A DNA stretch of 64,000 nt from Doryteuthis pealeii (GCA_023376005.1 CM042142.1:54177994-54241993), one strand, 5' to 3'; counted from the stretch's first letter, positions 9,991-21,620 are shown. Notes: generated from the letters alone by a model not told the origin. Translations and numbers: made by a program.

Positions 9991-10249
9991 GATGAAGCAA
10001 ATAGTTATTTATTCAAACACTGCCACCGAGTCACTGTAGGTGTGATAAAGTTCTCAGCGCTGTTTTGAAATTTTAGACGAGCTTTTTTCCCCCTTGGAAA
10101 GGCATGTATCTTTTCTTTCACCCACCCACCCCAGCTATGGGTAAATAATAGAACAATCTTGGTTTTTTGTTGTTTTTTATTTTTGCTTTTAGCAAGACAA
10201 ACGGAGAAGGAAAATCTGAATTGAATAATCGGAAGATTGCATATATTTA

Positions 10250-10475
10250 ATAAACGCTCCACACGAGCAGGATGTGACTCAAGGTCAATTTCTATGCGGA
10301 TTTTTCCTCTAAGTCCTATTGTCATATCAAGGTTAGTGCCCAGTCTGCCCTACTATTTACAAATAGATGGGGGAAAACAGTTGGATTCATACCTTTCCCA
10401 AGAATATTAGTACTATGAAATGCAGGATTTGAACTCAGTGTCCATTTCCTACTTAGCACCACATTAGTACACCAT
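10250..10475 (-). repeat. Family B tRNA-derived SINE, minus strand
   Basis: CTCCACACGAGCAGGATGTG, CCCTACTATTTACAAATAG, CATACCTTTCCCAAGAATAT and a reversed B-box-like AGGATTTGAACTCAG occur in the reverse of the plus-strand order seen at 22395-22676. Confidence 0.7.
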
Positions 10476-10704
10476 TATTTTGTTATCAGCTTATCCTAAA
10501 AGTGTGACTAGTTCTACACGAACTTCTCACCACTATAAAAAATACAACTGTGTATGTAGTCCAGCGGTTTACAGCTTTAACTGAAAAATATGTTCCTTCA
10601 TACGTCGAACTCGACAGAAGAGTCTATATAGTATGCAATTGTCACTTTCACTTTTCCATTGCAGTGGCATTAGTAAATATATATATATAATTATATATAT
10701 ATAT

Positions 10705-10857
10705 ATTTTTAAACCTAGAGCAATAATATTAGTAATAGTAATAGCGGGAAAGAATTAAGCGTTTACCATGGTTTCTATCTAAATGAACTCCTCAGTATCC
10801 TATCTTATATCGAAATTATATATGGAACTGGATCAGTATATATAATAAATTTATATA
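10705..10857 (+). repeat. Direct repeat, left copy
   Basis: AATAATATTAGTAATAGTAA ... GAACTGGATCAGTATATATA recurs at 11485-11637 with a few percent divergence. The two copies bracket the C element at 10859-11462. Confidence 0.85.
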
Positions 10858-10858
10858 T

Positions 10859-11462
10859 CCGCCCTGTCGGCTGTGGCGGTAGAATGCACCGACTGCATCT
10901 CTGCAGAGGGGTAAGACTCCCCCAATGGGGCCATCTGTTGGCCGTGGGTGGCGACCCGTGATGCTTAAGGATAGAACCCAGGTGGATGAGCAGTTCATGA
11001 CATGCAATACTCCACTTTGGCCCTCTCTTGGGCTAGACGGGCGGTCGGAGAGGCCCCCTGCGATCAATCAGCTGGTCACGTCAAGCCCTAGCACCTATAT
11101 GATTTTCCCAACCCTATTGCCCTTATGGTAAGCCCCAACCCCTTTTTATCATATGGGTGCTAGAAGGCGGTAGCTGAGGGTCTACATGTTCTGGGAATGA
11201 CGTTAAACTCTATTTGATGGTGAGGTTCCAGTTTTGGAGGTTTGGGGAATGTGGTGCACCCCTTCATCACCATTGCTCCCTGGTCCACTCTGACCCGAAG
11301 TGGTAGTACCTGTTAGGGCCCCATCTATGGGTTAAATAGAAAAATGTATCTATAAAAAAATTGTATTATCCATTAAGAATTGATTTATTTCAAAACTTTA
11401 TCGGCATGAAATGACCCACTGAGGTTGATATGCCGTAAAACAAAACAAAACAAACAAACCAA
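10859..11462 (+). repeat. Family C, most complete copy in the window
   Basis: The unit starts CCGCCCTGTCGGCTGTGG. Its landmarks are CTCTGCAGAGGGGTAAGAC, TGTTGGCCGTGGGTGGCGAC, GACGGGCGGTCGGAGAGGC, CACGTCAAGCCCTAGCACC, GACCCGAAGTGGTAGTACC and the tail TTGATATGCCGTAAAAC, with CAAAA units at the end. No tRNA-like promoter is evident. Its class (SINE-like or other) is not settled. Confidence 0.8.
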
Positions 11463-11484
11463 AAGTGCTCAATATATATTTTTT

Positions 11485-11637
11485 AAAAACCTAGAGGAAT
11501 AATATTAGTAATAGTAATAGCGTAGAAGAATTAAGGGTCTACCTTGGTTTCTATCTAAATGAACTCATCAGGATCCTATCTTATATCGAAATTATATATG
11601 GAACTGGATCAGTATATATAATAAATTTATATATATC
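11485..11637 (+). repeat. Direct repeat, right copy
   Basis: The partner of 10705-10857; differences include GCGTAGAAGAATTAAGGG in place of GCGGGAAAGAATTAAGCG. Confidence 0.85.
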
Positions 11638-11639
11638 AT

Positions 11640-13107
11640 AAATTCTATATACATTATCATTCAAATTTCGACGCAGTGTTCCTTTTTAAAACTTATGATA
11701 AATGTGGGTACATAATTATTTAAATGGGTCGCATCAATTATTCTTATCAATTCATTTCTAATCTAACAATTGCTTTTCGATTTTTTTGTTCTTGATAGGG
11801 CGCATATGCAGTTGATTAGGCTGCTATTTTGCTCTTCTTAAAAGGACAATATTTTTACAAAACACCGCAGGATACCTATTTAAATATTTAAGTTTTTCTA
11901 ATACAAAATTAATACGTAGTTTTCTTTTTGTCTTTTGAGATACGGATTTTTTAAAGAGGAAAAACAGAAAAGAATTGAATCGAGAAAAATGATTTAACAA
12001 ATGATTTATTTTAATACAAAAAACCAATGCATAATTTGAAATTTCATTGGTTTATTATTTTTCTTTCAAATAATTTCCTTTATTTCAATCATTTTTAAAA
12101 AAATTTTACCATCAACATTTTGTACAACAGAACTTCGTCCATTCAAATTGTATTTAATTTTGAATAGTTTAATTTTCAGAAAATATTTTCTAACCAAATA
12201 AGCAACAGATTTCTTGAAAATAATTTTATGATAACAATTAGGTTGGTTTATAGAAGAGACTAACATACCGTAATCTGGATCCATGTGAGGTAAATACAAT
12301 TGAAACGGAAGATACTCAAAATTTATTTTGAGGTTGAGAAGATAGGTGGGTTTTTCTCATTAGCTTGCACTGACGGAGGCTTTCAATTTAGATGGAGTTT
12401 TTGTAGTTTTTATCATTTGAGTTTGCAATGTCAAGACTAGTGGTATGGTGCTTTCAGGAAGGCGAGTCAGATCGTGTTTGCTTTTGGAGCCAAATATGTT
12501 TTAAAACCCAAAAATTGGCTATAATAATAGTGTATCACTTTATTCATTTAAATAATTTATCATCTAATTGTTAAGGGGAAAGAATTTCAGATACTGTATT
12601 TAAAAGAAATAACATTCTAATATTAAAGGAAGTGACCTGACAATTCTGGAGTCAGGTTTGGGTTGCTATTGGAGCCAATATGATGTTGAAAAACCCGAAA
12701 TTGGCTATAGTAATAGTGTATCACTGATGAGCTCCCCTTATTCATTTAAAGAATGTATTATCTGACTCGATTTAAGTTGTTTTAAATTCACTTTTTATAA
12801 AAATAAATTTTCTTATCGAAACAGACAGCAGATATTTTTTTAAATAACTTTTCTATTGAAATGTTGTGCCAGAGAACATCGCTTTTCAAAATGACTTGGT
12901 TGACTCTTGAATAATGCATTTTTTTTAGGTTTCTTACGAAATAGGGAGCACATTTAAAAATAAAAAAAGAATTTCACGGTTAAAATTTTGCGTTTCATAA
13001 ATAATTTTAACAACTAATGTTTTGAATTCTAAATAATTCAAATTTTAATTCAAAAACTCTGGCTATACAGCACATACATACGTAAATGATACTTATTTCA
13101 AAAAGTA

Positions 13108-13150
<43 letters not shown>

Positions 13151-13480
13151 ATATATATATAATCAAACAACTCCCAAATCTAATTGAGAATTTATCAGCC
13201 AGGTGCCCACATAACTTTTTAAAATACTTTCTCATATATATGTATTTCAAACGAATTTAATCAAAAGATGTTTTTCACTGAACAGGTGGACTCGCCACTT
13301 CTAATACATTTCTCTGCCCGGATTATTATAGCTTGTCAAACAATTAGAAAACCTTTTTAAACTTTCTAAAAACAATTTCCTCCAATAATTTTTTACTGGC
13401 GATGACCTAAGGTCGAAACTAGTTGAGAACAATCATAAAAGAAATATTCCTGTTTGTCATATCACTTTTTGTTCATCTTA
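11640..13480. other. AT-rich tract with two degenerate tandem units, no gene
   Basis: The composition is strongly AT. Blocks at about 12452-12560 and 12644-12763 are diverged copies sharing TTGGCTATA(A/G)TAATAGTGTA followed by TCACT. Short open frames are AT-biased and unlike proteins. (AT)n lies at 13108-13162. Confidence 0.6.
13398..13425 (+). other. Hammerhead-like motif, probably a relic
   Basis: GGCGATGACC then TAAGGTCGAAAC gives a CGATGA box, a GACC/GGTC stem and a GAAA box. One base of the usual CUGANGA core is missing, so activity is unlikely. Such motifs are known from Penelope-like elements. Confidence 0.3.
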
Positions 13481-13498
13481 TATATAATTAGATAATTA

Positions 13499-13950
13499 GG
13501 TGGCGACCCGTGATGCTTAAGGATAGAACCCAGGTGACTGGACCAGACGGGCGGTCGGAGAGGCCCTCTCCGATCAATCGGCTGGCCACGTCAAGCCCTA
13601 GCACCTATATGATTTTCCCAACCCTATTGCCCTTATGGCAACACCCAATCCTTCTTATCATATGGGTGCTAGAAGGCCGATTGCTGAGGGTCTACATGTC
13701 CTGGGAATGACGTTAAACTCTATCTGATGGTGAGGTTCCAGTTCTGGAGGTTTGGGGAATGTGGAGCACCCTTTCATCACCATTGCTCCCTGGTCCACTC
13801 TGACCCGGAGTAGTAGTACCTGTTAGGGTCCCATCTATGGGTTGAATAGAAAAACATGAGTTTATAAACAAAATTGTATTATGCATTAAGAATGAATTTA
13901 TTTCACAACTTTGTCGGCATTAAATGACCCACAGAGATTGATATGCCGTT
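13499..13950 (+). repeat. Family C, 5'-truncated
   Basis: The copy begins within C at GTGGCGACCCGTGATGCTTA. It skips the ATGAGCAGTTCATGACATGC block and continues to ATTGATATGCCGTTAAAC. Confidence 0.8.
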
Positions 13951-14130
13951 AAACTCATGACGTATTTTGAGGTTTTTAAACTTTTAGGTTTTAAACTTGC
14001 ATTGTTGTTTTTCATCACATATAAAACATAAAATAGAATGTAATGAATGATTTGCTGTAATGTTTTGTTTACCTTTTCTTTGGGGTTATAAATTTGGAAA
14101 CTTAAATGTTTTATGGAACTTATCAACGTA

Positions 14131-14390
14131 GGGTCTGGTTTAGCTCAGTCGGTAGAGCATCCGCCTAGGAATCACAAGGTTCCGGGCTCGATATCAGGCC
14201 ACGTCAACTTAGCGCATAAGTAGCACAGATTGGGTAATCTGATCAGTGCGGTAAAGTGTAGAGCCGCTAGTTGGAGTGGCGCTCCACATCAACAAAAAAC
14301 AATCTCCCTGGACTAGCGCTAGAGAAAAGGAGATAGAAATCCCTCGCTGTTCGGCTGATACCGACAATAGGCCACTCCGCCAACTTTACT
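14131..14390 (+). repeat. Family A tRNA-derived SINE, copy 1
   Basis: TAGCTCAGTCGGTAGAGCAT is a good pol III A box and GGTTCCGGGCTCGATATC a decayed B box. The unrelated body contains GTGCGGTAAAGT, GGCGCTCCAC and GGCTGATACCGAC. The cloverleaf is not maintained, so it is a SINE and not a tRNA gene. Confidence 0.85.
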
Positions 14391-14439
14391 TTTTCTTTTT
14401 TAAACTTTTTTAACATAAGCGTATCTGAAGCTGGCTTAT

Positions 14440-14525
14440 TACGTCAAATTTTGGCTCTGAACACAAAGCAAAAATATCGATCGAGGGACAACGTAACTAG
14501 GAAAACTCGTAAGTCAAGGTACCAC
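14440..14525 (-). repeat. Family G fragment
   Basis: AACTCGTAAGTCAAGGTACC matches 35360-35390, and the reverse complement of its core occurs at 23690. Confidence 0.5.
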
Positions 14526-14577
14526 TAATATATTATATATATATATATATATATCAGTCGTGGTCATGAGGATCATT

Positions 14578-14650
14578 CCATGTGTACTTTAACCGAAGTG
14601 AGAACTCGATATGTCTAGAGCCAGTCAATGGACGGACAGAGCAATGTTTG

Positions 14651-14734
<84 letters not shown>

Positions 14735-15018
14735 AATGAAGGAAAAAAACTTTATTTCCATGTGTAGTTTAACCGAAGTGAGAGCTCGATATGTCTAGAG
14801 CCAGTCAATGGACGGACAGAGCAATATATTGAACACACACACACACACATTATATATATTAATATATATATATATATATATTATAATAAATTAAGGAAAA
14901 AAAAACTTTATTTCCATGTGTAGTTTAACCGAAGTGAGAGCTCGATATGTCTAAAGCCAGTCAATGGACGGACAGAGCAGTATATTGAAAACACGCACAC
15001 ACTATGTATGTATGTATG

Positions 15019-15067
<49 letters not shown>

Positions 15068-15070
15068 GAA
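14578..15070. repeat. Tandem block, three to four units carrying microsatellites
   Basis: Each unit of about 150-180 bp begins CCATGTGTA(G/C)TTTAACCGAA. It continues TCGATATGTCTAGAGCCAG, GGACGGACAGAGCA, an AC run, an AT run and AATGAAGGAAAAAA. Length differences come from the AC/AT runs. Confidence 0.9.
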
Positions 15071-15079
15071 GGAAAAAAC

Positions 15080-15270
15080 TTTATTTCAACTGCATTACCA
15101 CAGCCCTCATCAGACATGAGCAAAAACCTGGCTATTACTGAAGAAATTCCCAAGAATACAAGGGTTTAAATTTCTAATGTCTTTTAGGGGTGGGCGGGAG
15201 AATTCTTGGGAATTTCTTCAGTAATAGCCAGGTTTTTGCTCATGTCTGATGATGCTGCAGTTGAAATAAA
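15080..15270. repeat. Foldback, about 70-bp arms
   Basis: TTTATTTCAACTGCAT ... GAAATTCCCAAGAAT (15080-15157) is answered by ATTCTTGGGAATTTC ... CAGTTGAAATAAA (15202-15270), with a 44-bp loop. Confidence 0.9.
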
Positions 15271-15317
15271 TTATTACAATGTATCAAGTTTTTTACTTCG
15301 TTCATTATATATATATA

Positions 15318-15934
15318 TCTTATTATAATGGAGATTGTGTGTTTTTATGTCTGTAACCGAAACTATATTATTAATCGAGTCACAATTAACATAGTTATTT
15401 ACATCACATTCTCCATGATTTTATTCATATTTAAACCTGAATTATTAATAAAATTGCTTCACCTTTTTATTAGTGTTGTCCATATCTACATACAAATAAC
15501 ACACAATTGTATTTATATATACAAAAAATAGCGGTTTGCAGTGTGAATGGGAAGGCTAATTTGCATATTGATATTAAAAATGTGATTTTATTAAATGTGT
15601 GCTTAGTATTATTGATTTCTAATTGTTTGGTTTTATTTTAATGAATATAAGCAAAAATCTCTCCAATGAATCTTAAATGAAATCCATTAACAAGAAAAAA
15701 TAACTGTCATTTTATTCTTTATTTCCTAATTTAACTAAATTGTTAAATACGTAAAATTCAGCAATGAAAGACGGGAGTGATGGAAGAGTAAGTTTCATTT
15801 CTATTTTTCTATTATACCCCCACTCTGTTACATATTTTTTTATCTGCCTTCTTATTAGACTTTCTAATTTAATACGATATTTCATTATATTAAAACTTAA
15901 ATACTTGCACCCGGAGGGTGCATATATTTGCTAG
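15318..15934 (+). mobile_element. Non-autonomous Helitron, copy 1 (complete)
   Basis: The element begins TCTTATTATAATGGAG after an A. It ends with the hairpin GCACCC-GGA-GGGTGC, a short spacer and CTAG before a T. A 5' TC, a 3' hairpin plus CTAG, and insertion between A and T without a target duplication are the hallmarks of Helitrons. No Rep/helicase is encoded in its 617 bp. Confidence 0.85.
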
Positions 15935-17750
15935 TATATATATATAATGTGTGTGTGTGTATTTTCTTTCCCTCTCTTTCAATACATAAGCGAGTGCATT
16001 ATTGATTTTAAAAGTAGATATGAATGTCTATTATAGTAAGCACTTTTTACTCTCGAAAATGTAAAGGACCATTTTGTCTGCGTTTTAGATTAAAGGCGTG
16101 TAAAAGCAGGTTCAATAGGTGGAAGCTGATTTACCACGCATACTCAGTGGAATATACAACATTATCTACCTAATTGCATAAAGGTGAGACAGGCTTTTTG
16201 ACGTGCGAATTTACAGGAAGTTAAGCCAATAGACTCGAGATCTCCAAACCTATATAATTTGATTTGGTTGAAATAATCACTTCATCTTAAATGAAAAAGA
16301 ATTTTCTTTTTAGAAATGGATCTTTTTTTGGGTCAGAGCATGCATTATTGATAGAAATTATAATAGCCGGAATATTGTATAAAATGTGTCGATCTTTTTT
16401 CTACATTGATTGGTCTAATGTGGGAACTTTTCTTCGCAAATAGAAATTCTAGGCAATATGTTTAATTTAGAATTTACTAGAATATGTATATATATTCGGG
16501 TGTTAAAATGTGAAAATAAATCCGACCGTTTGTGGAAATAAGAAAAAAACAGTATTCGAAAAAGATATATTTATTTGTAGATGGTGAAATTGACATTGAA
16601 ATATTTCATATTATATACTGTATTATGTTTTTTTAACATATCAATTTCACTCTGTCGGATTAATTTCCATTTTTATTTCACTTACTTGTCTATGAAAAAA
16701 CTATATATATGAATGTTTACTCCTCTGAATATATTTATCCATAAACACCACGGATTTACCTACACATTGGTTACCTGTTTAATAGTTGGAGTATTATTAA
16801 CAATTTTGATATTTTAATATACACTTTTTATATAATTATACACGTTTTTAAATAATTTTACATCAGGCTCTTTTGAGTCTTATTATAAACTATAATGCTT
16901 CTGATTTTTTTAAATTAAAAATAAAATTCATTTTATTTTTAATACTGACAGCGCATTTTTTGATTAAAAAATTTTTTTTTTTTAAATATTCCAACTTTTG
17001 ACTAGCAGCGTTCTGTTTTGCGCATTCTTTCTTCTAACGGTCATTTCATCCAGTCTTATTTTTTGTTGAAGACCGATCCACATGCGGTCGATACAGATAT
17101 TCCGAGGGACCTCACATCAGTGAGGGGGGGGGGGCGATGTTGCTTTTTAAAACCGTTGAGAGGAAGGCCCCGAAACGGTTGCACATTCTCTCTTGATGAT
17201 CCCATGCTTTTGTAAACATCTTTTGTTTTTTCAACATATCAATTTCATACTGATTTATATATACACAGAAATTAAGTATGCAACATTGGATGGTTCACAT
17301 TGTTTGTTAAAACAAGTTTTAATAGATACATGCCCGGTATTATTGATTTTTTTTGTTTATAGTTGGTTTTATTTCAATACTAGAAGAGGCTACCCGGAGT
17401 CGCCTGGGTAAATGGGGGATTTCTAGATTCTAGAAATTTTAGAAATTCTAGGCAATATATTTAATTTGCTTGAATACTAAATCGATGACATTTTATCCTT
17501 CTTGAGAGAAATAGAAATATATCGAAAATTATGAATCAGATACAAAATACATCCACAAAAATACACCTGTAAATGAAAGTTGAATACCAACTTTTATTTC
17601 ACACTCTACCAGTTTTGGGCATTAAATAATCCACTGGGTTATTATATCCTTAAACAAACCAAACCAAATGAAGTTAATGAAAATTACTTATACTAAACTG
17701 AAGATATTAAGAAATTGAAACATAGAAACTTTAATCAAAATGACTTTACA
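15935..17750. other. AT-rich intergenic sequence, no gene
   Basis: Contains a short foldback (16500-16690) and T-rich stretches near 16960-16985. Open frames are below 75 codons and show no domain. Confidence 0.55.
16505..16690. repeat. Foldback of the TCGGATT family
   Basis: AAATAAATCCGACCGTTTGT on the left is answered by CTGTCGGATTAATTTCC on the right, around a diverged centre containing TGAAATTGACAT and ATATCAATTTCA. Confidence 0.5.
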
Positions 17751-17751
17751 C

Positions 17752-18240
17752 TTAGGCTAGACGGGCGGTCGGAGAGGGCCCCTCCGATAAATCGGCTGGA
17801 CATGTCAAGCCCTAGCACCTATAGGATTTCCCCAACCCTATTACCCTTATGGCAAGCCCCAAGCCCTTTTCATTATATGGGTGCTGGAAGGCGGTGGCTG
17901 AGGGTCTTCATGTCCTGAGCATAACGTTAAACTCTGACTGATGGTGAGGTTCCAGTTCTGGAAGTCTGGGGAATGTGGAGCACCCCTTCATCACCATTGC
18001 TCCCTGGTCCACTCTGACCCGGAGTGGTAGTACCTGTTAGGGTCCAATCTATATGTTAAATAGAAAAATGTGTTTATAAAAAAAAAATGAGTATCCATTA
18101 AGAATGAATTCATTTCAAAACTTTTGCCGGCATTAAATGACCCACTGAGGTTGATAAGTCGTAAAACAAAACAAAACAAATAAAATGACTTGTTTTAGCA
18201 TTAAATGCCCGGAAAAGGGTTGATATGCCGTAAAAAAAAA
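17752..18240 (+). repeat. Family C, 5'-truncated, with an extra tail
   Basis: The copy starts AGGCTAGACGGGCGGTCGG and runs to TTGATAAGTCGTAAAAC. A second, shorter C tail (GGGTTGATATGCCGTAAA) follows at 18215-18235. Confidence 0.75.
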
Positions 18241-18960
18241 TTAATTTGCTTGTGTAAGGATAATAGCCGAGAAAAGTTTTGGTAAACTAAAATTATATTT
18301 CTATTTTCTCGTTCCCCAATGATACTTGCACGGGAAAAATAAGTTCCAATCTTTTAACCTGGATTATAAAGCATACTTTTTTCATTCAGCACAAAAGGAA
18401 AAATTATTTAAAAAGAAAATGAGATTAACTAAAAGAAAAAATCTATACATTAATACTCGTTTCCCTTAATTCTACGACCGTTATCATCTTGCAACACCCT
18501 CTGGTTTAAAATGAGATCGTCCAAAATAAAATTCAGAAATGTAAATCCAGGTTATCTGGTATTTTCTATCTGCCGAATACTTATTTCTTATGAGTGTTGT
18601 AACTTCAGCTAAATAAGGGACCATTCCGTTTTTTTTATCAGAAAGAAAGGGAAGAAAAAGGAATGCTACACAGAAAAAAATATAAGATAGGGGGCGGATA
18701 CTAAAACGATAAGGCTAATCTGTTTCAATCGAACATAATGAAAAGAAGGAAAGAAAGAAAGAAGAGTAAGTGAGAGTTAAATCAAAATTGTTTTTTACGT
18801 ACTGAAGTATTTGGCAATAGCTCTTTAGTAAACATATTAAACGTAACAATTAAATTATACCGTCATGTATCCACAGGTCCTGCTAGTTAAAATAATTTGG
18901 CGAGTATAGTTCTTCACAGTATTTCACACATTGATGGAACATGTGGCGGTTTCAATCCAA
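18241..18960. other. No gene seen
   Basis: AT-rich sequence with short A and GAAA runs (18640-18770). No open frame of note is present. Confidence 0.5.
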
Positions 18961-18964
18961 AATT

Positions 18965-19220
18965 TTACAAGATGTCGACAGAGCTAAAAATAAGCTGACT
19001 GTATCCCCTTCAAAGGATTAAGACCCCCCCCCTCTAAAAAGGGGGCATCCTAGGTATGACACTAAACTACATCTGATAGAAAGGCTTCAATTATGTAGAT
19101 CCGTTTCATTCGCGATTGTGTTCTCCTTGTTCTCGTCCACGGTGTTACAGCGACAATTTTTACTATCTAGAAATCACAGCCAGCCCAAACTGGTCTGTAA
19201 TAGGGTGGGGAGCGATGACA
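18965..19220 (+). repeat. Degenerate family C copy
   Basis: ACAAGATGTCGACAGAGCT, GACTGTATCCCCTTCAAAGG and ATGACACTAAACTACATC are weak C landmarks. The 3' end is replaced. Confidence 0.45.
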
Positions 19221-19234
19221 GAATTGGTTGATGT

Positions 19235-19527
19235 TGTAGAATAATCATACTAGTTCCAATTAATGTCGAATTGGTAAGACAAGGCAGCAAGCAGTCGTAA
19301 CTTAATACGAATCTGTTTTGCTGCAAATACTACTGCAAAATGCCAGGTTATTCATGAAGCCTCCTAACATCATAGAAACCAAGCAGCCAATCAGGACTCT
19401 AGGAATGGAATCAGCCAAATGTGTAAGTAGACTATTCTGGATTCCTATAAGTACCAGTTGTCTTGGCACTGGTTCATTTGTGCTTAGCTTGTTGCTCAAA
19501 CCAACAGTACGCTAACTCACTTCAACA
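19235..19527 (-). mobile_element. Family E, solo-LTR-like element, copy 6, with TSD GATGT
   Basis: TGTAGAATAATCATACTAG ... CACTTCAACA is bounded by GATGT at 19230-19234 and 19528-19532. Length is 293 bp. Confidence 0.8.
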
Positions 19528-19569
19528 GATGTAATGATTTATCATTTAAAAAAGACAGTGATGAAGTGA

Positions 19570-19634
19570 ATAATCTTTCTCTATCTCTCTCCTTACCCCA
19601 TCTCTTTACCTCACTCACTACCTACTTCTTTCTC

Positions 19635-19696
<62 letters not shown>

Positions 19697-19765
19697 ACAT
19701 CTCTCTCACGACCTCTCTCAACCACTTTTTCTCTCTCTCAACCATTCTCTCTGTCTGTCTGTCTG

Positions 19766-19797
<32 letters not shown>

Positions 19798-19843
19798 ACG
19801 TCCCTCTACCTGACTTTCTACCCTCTCTCTCTCCGACTTTCTA

Positions 19844-19905
<62 letters not shown>
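19570..19905. repeat. (CT)n-rich microsatellite tract
   Basis: Long CT runs are interrupted by CTAC, CTGT and CACTCA variants. The 130-codon open frame across it is leucine/serine low complexity only. Confidence 0.95.
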
Positions 19906-19906
<1 letters not shown>

Positions 19907-20130
19907 AAAATGTGACTTTCAAACAATGCACAACTTCACCTCATTGTCGACAGAGTAATTCCATAGGAGATTATCTATTCATGCATGCGCAGTAAGGTCC
20001 ACTCTAGCTGTTTCTCTGTATTAAACCACATAAATGGACAACTCAAATTGGATTAAAGACATAATTCAAATCCGAATACGTGTAAGTTGCCCAGCTACCA
20101 TTCCGGTGCGAAAATTGATATTTCACTTTT

Positions 20131-20174
20131 TTCTTTTTTTTTTTTTTTTTTGCTTTCCTTTGTTTTTGTTTGTG

Positions 20175-20239
<65 letters not shown>
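20131..20239. repeat. Poly-T and (AT)n tract
   Basis: A T run at 20131-20150 is followed after a short spacer by about 30 AT dinucleotides to 20239. Confidence 0.95.
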
Positions 20240-20240
<1 letters not shown>

Positions 20241-20723
20241 ATGCAGTGAAGGTTTCATTAATTCATCTTTTATTTGAAGCCAGTTTTACTTGGCGGCGAG
20301 TAACGTTAATACTTGTAATTTTGATAAGCCTTAAATCTCTTTTTGCAAGATTAAACATTGATCTTTTCACTAATGTTCTTATCTTTATTCCACCGTTGAA
20401 TATATGTGTGTGCTATAACGTCTCGCACTTTTAAGACTGAGAAAAAGAGAGAGAGAGAGAGAAATTACGCCTTCATTTATTGTATGACTGTAAGACTTGG
20501 TCATAATTCCTTTTTGAAACTACCTGTAACACAAACCAAGCATGGCTTGACGTAACTAGTTCGCACGGCGTACGGGGATGAGCCTCATCTTTCAACATTC
20601 TCTTCATGGATATATAACTTTCAGAGGTGAAAAACAAAATAATGTAGAGGACGTTCTTCTGCAATGGGGAGTGATCATTTAAACGATGGCTGAACTGTCC
20701 AAAAAGGATATAAACATCAATAT

Positions 20724-20812
20724 GGAGGCGGGTGGTGTAATGGTTAGAGTCGTAGGAAATGGACTCGTCAACCTGAGTTCAAATCCTGGACGAGGTTGTT
20801 TGGTACAATCGT
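20724..20812 (+). repeat. Family B SINE head, 3'-truncated
   Basis: GGAGGCGGGTGGTGTAATGG (A-box region) and GAGTTCAAATCCTGGACGAG (B-box region) are intact; the B body is missing. Confidence 0.75.
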
Positions 20813-20907
20813 GGGGGGTTTGGTAGGCAAAGAACAAAAAGTTGATATAACTTGATATCCTGTAAAAGTTGAAATCCTAACACTCTTCGAGATATATGAT
20901 ATATATA

Positions 20908-21053
20908 CAAGGTGTGTTATAAAAGTATCGAGATTGAAGCTGTATTTATCCAAGATAGAAATAAACAATGAATGGAACGTTAATTTTTTTTTTTCAGATT
21001 ACAATGTGGATCAAAAAGGTACAAAAAATCTCGATACTTTTTGACACACCTTG
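20908..21053. mobile_element. Mariner-like MITE, 146 bp, TA target duplication
   Basis: CAAGGTGTGTTATAAAAGTA at the left is answered by TACTTTTTGACACACCTTG at the right. TA flanks both ends (20906-20907, 21054-21055). Terminal repeats are about 28 bp, and the interior has no coding capacity. Confidence 0.8.
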
Positions 21054-21063
21054 TATACACAAA

Positions 21064-21257
21064 CGGGGGCACGTAGTGTAATGGTTACCGTTATAGGAAA
21101 TGAACACAGCAAGACAAGTTCAAATCCTGGACGAGACTTTTCGCATTTTCACATAGCGCTAATATCCTTGGAAAAGGTATGCATTCAGCTACTCTCCTTC
21201 CAGCTATGGGTAAATAGTAAGGGCTGGGCTTTTTAACATTGGATAAATAGATAACCA
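21064..21257 (+). repeat. Family B SINE, 3'-truncated
   Basis: GGGGGCACGTAGTGTAATGG, GTTCAAATCCTGGACGAGAC, CCTTGGAAAAGGTATG and CAGCTATGGGTAAATAGTA follow the B order. A C element begins directly after it. Confidence 0.7.
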
Positions 21258-21434
21258 CCGCCCTGTCGGCTGGGGCGTTAGAATGCACCGACTGCACCTC
21301 TGCAGAGGGGTAAGACTCCCCTAATGGGGCCACCTGTTGGCCGTGGGTGGCGACCCGTGATGCTTAAAGATAGAGCCCAGGTGGATGAGCAGTTCATGAC
21401 ATGCAATACTCCACTTTGGCCTTATCTTGGGCTA
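21258..21434 (+). repeat. Family C 5' part
   Basis: From CCGCCCTGTCGGCTGGGG to TCTTGGGCTAGA; the copy breaks off there. Confidence 0.8.
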
Positions 21435-21620
21435 GATAGGCCGAAATGTACATACAGAGATTGATTTTTCTCGATTTGTTTAGCCTTAAATTTAAATAGG
21501 TAATCCCGCCTAATTAATTAATTATTAATTAATTAACTTTCATAAATTAGGTTCGACTTCAATTAAGCACATATTCTCCCAAATATATATATATATATGT
21601 GTGTGTTCATTCGCTGCGTG

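Noticed and set aside
14131..14205. Possible functional tRNA gene
   Set aside because: A and B boxes are good, but the acceptor and anticodon stems do not pair and the same unit recurs seven times with a common 3' body, which defines a SINE.
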